Shown in pieces: positions 20,701 through 26,417 of a stretch of DNA of 26,417 nucleotides. A program made the translations under genes and the position numbers. Position 1 is the first letter of the stretch, and the number at the start of each line of letters is the position of its first letter. The DNA comes from Priapulus caudatus (taxonomy: Eukaryota; Priapulida; Priapulimorpha; Priapulimorphida; Priapulidae). The notes under the pieces are model-generated. The model did no database searches, had not been told where the DNA came from, and saw nothing but the letters and a program-made list of their open reading frames with translations. Location of the stretch: assembly GCF_000485595.1 (NCBI RefSeq), contig NW_014577247.1, positions 1-26,417 of the forward strand, read 5' to 3'.

Positions 20701-23700
20701 GGATCAGATTAGGGTTGGTGGAAGAGTTTGGTGATCGTATAGCTCCAAGTATAGCTAAACGTATTTCATGGCTAGGCCTAATCCAAATCATCATTCTAAA
20801 TCTATATGAACATGTGTTAATATTATACATTAACTGTAAGATAGTATGACATATTAGCTGTACAGTAGCATAGCACATTAGGTGTAGGTTAGCATAGCAC
20901 AGTACTTGTAGGCTCGCACATCACATTAGCTATAGGCTAATATGAGACGTTGTAGAGTAGCATGGAAAGTTACCTGTAGACTAGCATTCGGTGATAATAC
21001 GTAGACATTGGTCTCACACAAGGGATAGATGATGGTAGCTTTTGCCCAGTACACTAGATGACTGACCAGATAGAAGACCTGTATAACAACATATATGCAT
21101 TAAAATTACCAACTTGATATGAAATCCCTTCACAAATATTCATGGATTCAACTCGAGAAGTATTGCTCAACCTAGATCGAATGTGCTGCCTATAAAAATA
21201 AATAGCATTCAAGAGGATCCCTAGATTCATGAGACTAGATACACATGAATTTTCATGATAACTGATAAATCATTATCTAGGTATTACCTCCTTAATAGCA
21301 TAACTAAATTAAACAGGGCCCTAAATTGTCAGAAACAAAAATTAGTGTAAACGTGTACTTTTCCTCCGAAAACCAGACCTCGATACATTGCATAGGAGAA
21401 ACTCATAACTTCACAATATTTCCGTTAATGGTCCATGAGAAATACTTAATGTTAAGATTAATGTTAAGATTAATCTTGTTTCTGACAACAGACCGCAGAA
21501 CCCTAACCATAACCCTAATTTCTAACTCCACCTCTAATCTAACCCTAGTCTATAGCTGTTATACCGACTCAACATGCCAGCTTAAAATTCCGTAAAACGT
21601 ACACCCGAAATCAAACAAAGCCTTCAAGTATAGCCAGCCCTCATTTGTAAACCTAGCCCTACCCCTAACTCGTATAACCGCTGTCATCAACATTACGCTC
21701 CAGCCACAAACAACCATGGAACGCGTTTCCATCGAGAATCGCAGCGCCACCTGCCTGCCTCAGCGTGAGGTCAGCGTCGGCTCCCAGGTCACGCAGACTC
21801 TTCAGCGGGGTGGTGACGCGGAAAACGCGGATGAGCGCCGGCGACATGTCGGGCGAGAGTTCCGCTATCAGCTTGTTGGCATCGTCCAGCAGCAGCATGG
21901 CGTGGTATGGACGCAGCACCTCCAGACACTTGTTGATCTGCTCGGGCTGCGTAAACGATGGACGAGAGCAGGGTGCGAAATTAACGAGAGTCCGGAGTCA
22001 AATACTCCCTGATTTACTGTCGGACTCCCTGATTTGACATATGCAGGAGTCCGTGTGACTCCCTGAAAATTCTGCTATACTAACTAGTTCGTTCCGGAGC
22101 AGCGCTTCGCGGAATTACCGTATTTTTTCAGCTAATGACCAAAGAAAATTTGGCAGACGTGTAACCGCATGAATCTTAAAAATAAGCACATGCGTTATTG
22201 TTAATATCAATAATTTTGAACCTCAGACTGCGGACTCCCTCATTTTGCTGCGGACTCCCTCTTTTTGAGGGTCAGGAGTCCGTTGGACTCCCGTGTTCAA
22301 AAGTTAATTTCTACCCCTGCGAGAGTCACGACGAGAGTAACCGCGGCAACCGCGTCAGACGTGGACGAATTGCCGTTCCGTGTATTCTGATGTCAGAACT
22401 TGACCATAAAAACTATGATTACTTCATTAAATGGGTGTGTCACTCAAGGAGCTTAAACTTGAAACTTTGCACTAGTCTGCATTAAAGAAACTTGACCACA
22501 TAAGGATCAGTACTTCATTAATCGACTATGTCACCAAAGGAAGTTGGTCAGAAAATCATGAAATACTATAGTAAAAGGCCATGCAATGAAAGAAATTTGG
22601 CCCCAAAATAACGAGTGCCCTGTGACGTAATGGTTGACATGATGACGTGATACACCTGTGGAGTTTAGATTGTTTTTCATGATAATTAAAGTATTATCAT
22701 GAACAAAAACAGAGTACCTGTGACGGTGCTTACCTTTAATAATTTTAAACACATTGAATAATGAAGACGTGTGTACTCGTGAAACAGTCTGATATATATT
22801 ATTCAATCGTGGAAGATTCACATTGCCACGTCCACGCCGCCATTTGCACTGTTTACCCAAACATAAGCGCCCCTAGCAGTGTGTACTCGTGAAACAGTCT
22901 GATATATATTATTCAATCGTGGAAGATTCACATTGCCACGTCCACGCCGCCATTTGCACTGTTTACCCAAACATAAGCGCCCCTAGCGGGCGATACCGAA
23001 AATAAAATGCGTACACCCGTGAAATGCCGCAACATCACCTTTATGACCATATGGTCGAGGAGCCGAGACTGGCAGTGTGCTTTGTGCGGTAGACAGAAGC
23101 TGACCTCAATCCAGTGGTTGACATTGATACGTACATCACCATTGCTACACAGGCTCAGGTAGACGTGCTTGAGATCACGCGCTAGCTCACTCTTGTTCAG
23201 CATCAGTGAGAACGGTGACTGGGAGTCAAAGTCAGCTGCAACGCAGCACAAACGTCTCATTTCTCTACCTCTTCACGCGCAAACCACAAGCATCTAAAGT
23301 TATTAATTTGCATTCACAAAATGAATGTTTACAGTTAGCTTCCATAAAATAAGTACTAGTTTGCTCTCATAAAATAAGTACCAATTTGTTTCCAGAAAAT
23401 CAGAACTAATTACCTTTCATAAGATAAGTAGTATTAATTTACTTCCATATATAAATGTTAGACTTCTCAGGGTGTTAGCCTGGTGCACTGAGGCCGCTTT
23501 CGCAGTTGGGTGTGTTTGTTATTACGTTTGAGTGAGTGGTATATAGTAGTGTGCAAACATTTACCTTCAGGCAGTGCTGCCACCTCGTCCACGACCCCTA
23601 GCATGACCTTTGCTTCATGGCTGAGGTAGCCACATCTGTGCTCCTCGTGTCGCAGTGCTATTGCAAGCCGCTTGCTGAAGTCGTGGTAGCACTGGATGAC

Positions 23701-24847
23701 AGAAATCGATGCTGCAGCCTGAACATAAACAACCAAGCCTGTTCTGTATTCACATGCGCAGAACTGGAGCAGTTGTCGCCAGTATCACTCAACAAAATAC
23801 GCCTGCATAGATGTGACAACATGCCAAAAAGCATCGAATCAACACCATGTTTGAATATAATTTACAACAATAAGACAGTAAATAGCTATAAACTGATTTC
23901 AGTACAAAATATGCGAATAATATAAAGCTCCGAAATAAGCTCAAAAAACACATTTTTGTTTTTATTTGTGCCAAAATTTGAAGTTGAAAATCGGTAAAAA
24001 CGTGGGGAAATACGTATCAAATGCCTTTGAGATTATTTAATCCCGATATGTGTGTATGCGTGTGCGTGCACGTGCGTGTGTGTATAAAAGAGGCAGAAAA
24101 GTAGAGGGGGTAGGAGTTAGATGGAGAAATAACTGGCAAAGACAGTAAAGGATCCTGAGAGAGGCATAAACAAAAAGATTTTTGCGAGTTTATGATGAGA
24201 AAAAAACATGGACATCTAGCCAAATGAGATCACATCTCTCAATGAATACCTTCAGGGCAAAGACTATATTGAACAGGATCATACTGGGCCCTTCACTCTT
24301 GGGGGATACTTGGCCTTTGCTTCCATAATGCATCAGAGTTGGATGACCAATGAATCGCAAGTCATTTATTTTTAACTCAAACTTCTGACCACAAAGTTCT
24401 GATTTTGTTGCGAGAATAGCAGCCAGTAGATCATCTGTAAAACTGGAGAAATACATGATTTGTAGAAGTATAACATATCAATAGATAAATACAAATCATC
24501 AGTAACCTAATGCCTTCAGAAAATAGAAATTATAGATCAACAAGTGTACACAAGTAGTGGATACTGCCATCGAACAGACATATCCACATTAAGGACCCCT
24601 CTGCGATTACCTTTGAGTGAGAGTTTAACAATGAAACAACTTTAATAGAATAGACACCTGTCTATAATGGGCACTTTTGTAGTTAGCCATGAGTGGCCCT
24701 TAAATACAGGTTCACTCTATCTGTATCACCTTGCATCCTTGCACACGTACCCAAACAAGTGTCCTTTGGACAAGCATGATCCTGGCCGTTTCTTCTCTAC
24801 CTGCTGATCATCAGCTAATCTTACTGCATATGGATTCTGTACAGACT
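11632..24847 (-). CDS. NPRL3: NPRL3 (GATOR1 complex subunit), twelve exons, first coding exon missing
   Basis: Exons in transcription order are 24847-24751, 24442-24250, 23718-23565, 23235-23039, 21946-21755, 21078-20974, 20615-20475, 13451-13345, 12940-12843, 12489-12359, 12240-12146 and 11791-11632. Every phase joins; the joined frame has 555 codons plus a stop, against 569 residues for human NPRL3. Diagnostic segments include [78 protein letters not shown]-type [43 protein letters not shown] and CHHLEEIMY. In animals and fungi NPRL3 joins NPRL2 and DEPDC5 at the lysosome as GATOR1, which promotes GTP hydrolysis on RagA/B and so inhibits mTORC1 during amino-acid shortage. The N-terminal exon (start codon, the ISVILVxSG-like strand and RYPFQ) was searched for up to 26417 and not seen. 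Two introns use GC donors and one intron is a 7-kb tandem array. Confidence 0.96.
12146..12240 (-). CDS. NPRL3: NPRL3 exon with GC donor
   Basis: From ctttgtag, encodes [20 protein letters not shown] and [11 protein letters not shown] plus AG. The donor reads TAG|gcaagt. Using it restores R-L-C-P-Y-F across the next acceptor, as in human RLLHYF. No GT donor nearby keeps the frame. Confidence 0.94.
12359..12489 (-). CDS. NPRL3: NPRL3 exon, variable linker
   Basis: From cattgcag to gtaatt. Encodes [36 protein letters not shown] and RLPTRLK. Phase 1 in and 0 out fits both neighbours, and the end joins ELLPDEL as the family expects (human MTENLLASLSEHE). Confidence 0.85.
12700..12752. repeat. 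AT-rich simple repeat in NPRL3 intron
   Basis: TAATATAATATAATATAATA-like tract between two NPRL3 exons. No other content. Confidence 0.85.
12843..12940 (-). CDS. NPRL3: NPRL3 exon, low-complexity linker
   Basis: From tttgcag to gtatgt. Encodes [20 protein letters not shown] and [12 protein letters not shown]. This Ser/Asp-rich linker is variable in the family; support comes from phase 2 in, phase 1 out, and clean splice sites. Confidence 0.82.
13345..13451 (-). CDS. NPRL3: NPRL3 exon on the far side of the GC-rich array
   Basis: From cttaacag to gtaacg. Encodes [20 protein letters not shown], then [15 protein letters not shown] and two bases. Matches human [20 protein letters not shown]. 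Confidence 0.95.
13611..20464. repeat. 6.9-kb CpG-dense tandem array filling an NPRL3 intron
   Basis: Hundreds of units of about 22-26 bp built around CGTCGTC(A/G)CGCGTCG followed by variable tails such as CGCCGCC, TAGCACC, CACCACC or TCTCGCCGCC. Well-formed 24-bp units contain five to seven CpGs. At both edges (13683-13799 and 20346-20462) the sequence is a regular, identical 117-bp block. Between them units are peppered with single-base gains and losses, which looks like unpolished long-read consensus, although real divergence cannot be excluded. The array begins about 11 bases inside the donor at 20475 and ends about 160 bases before the acceptor at 13451, so the intron is nearly all satellite. 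Long open frames on both strands (up to about 600 codons of Arg/Ala/Pro/Asp) are by-products and not genes. Confidence 0.97.
20475..20615 (-). CDS. NPRL3: NPRL3 exon at the edge of the GC-rich array
   Basis: From ttgacag to gtgagt. Encodes [37 protein letters not shown] and HQQVQQ, 47 codons. It is more GC-rich than neighbouring exons. The tandem array begins about 11 bases after the donor. An upstream in-exon donor (CAACAG|gtgcag) is possible but weaker. Confidence 0.92.
20834..20998. repeat. 24-bp minisatellite overlapping an NPRL3 exon end
   Basis: Units start at 20834, 20858, 20882 and 20906 (each exactly 24 bp), then 20930, 20951 and 20974. The motif is roughly CTGTAGGCTAGCATAGCACA followed by TTAG. 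The copy at 20974 is the 3' end of a coding exon: its CTGTAGACTAGCAT is the reverse complement of the last coding bases. Neighbouring copies differ from it at a few positions. Confidence 0.85.
20974..21078 (-). CDS. NPRL3: NPRL3 exon
   Basis: From ttatacag to gtaact. Encodes [20 protein letters not shown], then [15 protein letters not shown], 35 codons in phase 0. Aligns without gaps to the human [20 protein letters not shown] region. The 3' edge overlaps a 24-bp minisatellite. Confidence 0.96.
21448..21670. repeat. Degenerate telomere-like CCCTAA repeats in intron
   Basis: Begins with a short TTAATGTTAAGA tandem, followed by scattered CCCTAA and CCTAAT hexamers (for example AACCCTAACCATAACCCTAA near 21500), fading to about 21670. 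Probably an old interstitial telomeric tract. Confidence 0.6.
21755..21946 (-). CDS. NPRL3: NPRL3 exon with GC donor
   Basis: From tacgcag, encodes [20 protein letters not shown], then [16 protein letters not shown] and ends DADLTLRQ. To join in frame with the next exon ([11 protein letters not shown]) the donor must be CAG|gcaggt, a GC site. A GT four bases downstream would shift the frame. A transposon ends 22 bases upstream of the acceptor. Confidence 0.93.
21969..22319. mobile_element. Short hAT-like MITE inserted next to an NPRL3 acceptor
   Basis: Termini CAGGGTGCGAAATTAAC (21969-) and the reverse complement of GTTAATTTCTACCCCTG (-22319) match at most positions. They are flanked by the direct repeat CGAGAG (21963-21968 and 22320-22325). 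The interior repeats GGAGTCC/GGACTCC many times in both orientations. It is 351 bp with no coding capacity. The CAGGG ends suggest hAT; the 6-bp duplication is shorter than the classical 8. Confidence 0.8.
22769..22987. repeat. Perfect 109-bp tandem duplication in NPRL3 intron
   Basis: 22769-22877 and 22879-22987 are identical base for base (period 110), starting GTGTGTACTCGTGAAACAG and ending GCGCCCCTAGC. Both lie between exons 23039-23235 and 21755-21946. Either a very recent duplication or an assembly error. Confidence 0.95.
23039..23235 (-). CDS. NPRL3: NPRL3 exon
   Basis: From gttgcag to gtgatg. Encodes [48 protein letters not shown] and LLDHMVIK. Ends phase 0. The [11 protein letters not shown] motif is close to invariant in animals. 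Confidence 0.95.
23285..23458. repeat. Diverged ~35-bp tandem repeat
   Basis: About five copies of a unit like TTCCATAAAATAAGTACTAG with a T-rich spacer, in the intron between NPRL3 exons 23565-23718 and 23039-23235. Confidence 0.6.
23565..23718 (-). CDS. NPRL3: NPRL3 exon
   Basis: From tgttcag to gtaaat. Encodes [35 protein letters not shown] and DEVAALPE, matching the Longin-domain helices of NPRL3. Ends phase 1. Confidence 0.95.
24250..24442 (-). CDS. NPRL3: NPRL3 exon, N-terminal domain
   Basis: From tctccag to gtattc. Encodes [20 protein letters not shown], then [16 protein letters not shown] and ends [11 protein letters not shown]; near-identical to the vertebrate protein here. It lacks the intron-sized insertion seen around the linker after GHPTL and is one 193-base exon. 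Confidence 0.96.
24751..24847 (-). CDS. NPRL3: NPRL3, first exon found in window
   Basis: Acceptor gttccag, donor gtacgt. Encodes [15 protein letters not shown] and a Lys/Arg-rich tail to HLFG, phases 1 in and 2 out. It corresponds to the poorly conserved linker between RYPFQ and FSD of human NPRL3 (which contains SRYAANNTGDH), so recognition relies mostly on splice sites and phase. Confidence 0.7.
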
Positions 24848-25515
24848 CTGGAACAAACAAATTGCAGTAAAAAATTAAATTTTACATTTAACCAGATAAG
24901 ATGGAAGAGAATTCTAATATAGACTGACAGACACGAAAAAGCTAAACTTGAAAGAACCCTAGCTTTTAAGATGACACAGACACATGACATATCGAAATCA
25001 ATGATCCACAGGCACTTGGAACTTTTCAATAACAAAATGATGGTATATAAACACGAAATGTATTTACTACCAATGTCTCAATGTTTCTCTATTCTCTTCG
25101 CCAATTATTAGTAATAACTTTCCGTAAATGCTCCTCTGCAACACAGAAGTTCACCACACGAATGCTGCTGTATACAAACAATAACATTAAGACTTTGGTA
25201 GTAAATACATTTCTGTTTATTTACCATCGTTTAATTATTGAAACGTTCCAATTAAGTGCCTGTGCAATGAATGATCAGGCTCGGATGACCGTGTACTACG
25301 AATAGTCGGAATACGGAATAGGTTTCATCGAATTAACAATCATGAATCAAACACGAGCCTCTTAATTGTTTGGTTAACGCTATTTGTAATAACTCTCTAT
25401 CTCCTAAACTGTAAACACCTTCACTTCACCATGATACGGACAGATCTAAAACTTATAACGGTTGGATCAACGTAACCAAAACAGTGTCAGAGTGACAGTG
25501 CTCATACAAAGTGAC
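24848..25515. other. 5'-side NPRL3 intron; no exon found
   Basis: AT-rich sequence upstream of the first recognised NPRL3 exon. I looked on the - strand for the family's N-terminal ISVILV / RYPFQ exon and did not find it. Confidence 0.5.
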
Positions 25516-26152
25516 AAACTATGGCTCATAGGGTCTATGTCCCCCAGGGTACTGCCGGAACGTACCCTGGGTACGGTCCGGTATACCAGAACGTTGTCCG
25601 CAAATGCAGACGTTATAACTCTGCTTTGCTAATCTGAGGGTGCAGGTTTAACCGCATACCTGGGTCTGCATTACCTGGGACCATTACTGGGGTCTGCGTC
25701 GACTCGGACTAACCGGAACGTACCTTAATTAGTAACTATTTGATATGGTTAGGGTTAGAGTTAGCGTTAGGGTTAGGGTTAGGGTTAGGGTTAGGGAGTA
25801 GGCGTAGGCAACTTCCTAGACTCGTTAGTGGAGTAGTAGCTCCAAGAAACGGTATTGCTAGGGTTAGAATAAACCGACCAGGCTCTCCGACTAGTTACAC
25901 GGCGGAGGACGTGTAACGGCGGAGGCCTCTCGCCACGTAGTGTTAAGCGAGATGGGAACTTGTGGCTAGGGTTAGAACAATTGTATAGACAATCCGTCGC
26001 ACAGCCTGGTCGGGCTAGTGGAGTAGGTGAGGTACGGTCCGGCATATTACTATCACATTAGATAGTACCAGTACGTTCCGGTATACCAGACCGTACCCAG
26101 GGTACGTTCCGGCAGTACCCTGAAGGACATAGACCCTCTCAGCCAAACTATG
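25516..26152. mobile_element. Inverted-repeat element with telomeric core and target duplication
   Basis: From GGCTCATAGGGTCTATGTCC (25523-) through about 70 bases, the left arm (GGGTACTGCCGGAACGTACC, CTGGGTACGGTC, GGTATACC) is mirrored by the right arm ending GGACATAGACCCTCTCAGCC (-26144). AAACTATG lies directly outside both ends (25516-25523 and 26145-26152), a 7-8-bp target-site duplication. The interior includes TTAGGG repeats and repeated GGTTAGAA. No transposase is encoded. Confidence 0.85.
25748..25796 (+). repeat. Interstitial TTAGGG telomeric repeat
   Basis: About eight copies of (G)GGTTA, the last five perfect TTAGGG units and the earlier ones slightly altered (TTAGAG, TTAGCG). It lies inside the inverted-repeat element. 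Confidence 0.95.
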
Positions 26153-26206
26153 TGCCTATATACTAAGTAGTAAGTAGTAAGTAGTATTACTACTACTAGG
26201 ATTAGC

Positions 26207-26417
26207 ATTAGCTCTAGTACTATACCCCGCGTACAGTTGGCAGTTGCTGTATGCGGGCTATAGTATAGCCTAGGGCTCTAGTACTACTACTACTACTAGT
26301 AGTTTTATTGGGACCCATGTTCTCTATCCTTGGGCCGTACTAGTGTAGTACTAATAGTAGTAGTAGTACTAGTAGAGCCCTAGGCTATACTATAGCCCGC
26401 ATACAGCAACTGCCAAC
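26207..26417. repeat. Palindrome at the window edge
   Basis: 26236-26280 (GTTGGCAGTTGCTGTATGCG, then GGCTATAGTATAGCCTAGGG and CTCTA) is the exact reverse complement of 26373-26417. CTA/TAG trinucleotide runs continue inside both arms. A smaller hairpin uses CTATACCCCGCGTACAG near 26219 against CTGTATGCGGGCTATAG near 26247. The arms probably continue beyond the window. Confidence 0.9.

Overview
The window is nuclear DNA from a metazoan. It has short, phase-consistent coding exons separated by GT-AG (and two GC-AG) introns, TTAGGG-type telomeric repeats, CA/TA microsatellites and many short non-autonomous DNA transposons with terminal inverted repeats. The species cannot be named from the sequence. 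The repeat style suggests an invertebrate, probably marine, but that is inference.

Two real genes can be assembled exon by exon. On the + strand, 6617-8597, six small exons encode a complete 81-residue CENPX (MHF2/STRA13), the small histone-fold partner of CENPS in the FANCM and CENP-T-W-S-X complexes. On the - strand, 24847 down to 11632, twelve exons encode nearly all of NPRL3, a subunit of the GATOR1 complex that restrains mTORC1 when amino acids are low. Its first coding exon (start codon and the N-terminal beta-strand) is not found in the window and probably lies to the right of 26417. The genes converge tail to tail, with about 3 kb of mostly repetitive DNA between them. They act in unrelated pathways and nothing suggests they work together.

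Layout: 1-6545 is a mosaic of inverted-repeat elements (about 88-2010, 2391-3521, 4411-4851 with a second element nested inside, 5342-6548) and unannotatable sequence. 6617-9201 is CENPX. 9501-10927 is a repeat element carrying roughly 140-bp internal tandem units. 11395-11637 is a 55-bp-unit minisatellite made of copies of the NPRL3 stop-codon region. 11632-24847 is NPRL3. One NPRL3 intron (20474-13452, 7.0 kb) is almost entirely a CpG-dense tandem array of about 22-26-bp units. 25516-26152 is an inverted-repeat element with a telomeric-repeat core, and the window ends inside a palindrome.

The most notable pattern is that three separate tandem arrays in NPRL3 each begin at the downstream edge of an exon and share sequence with that edge: the 3' end of the gene, the donor at 20974 and, more weakly, the donor at 20475. 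Many long open frames in the GC-rich array are artefacts of a repeat poor in stop codons and were rejected as genes.
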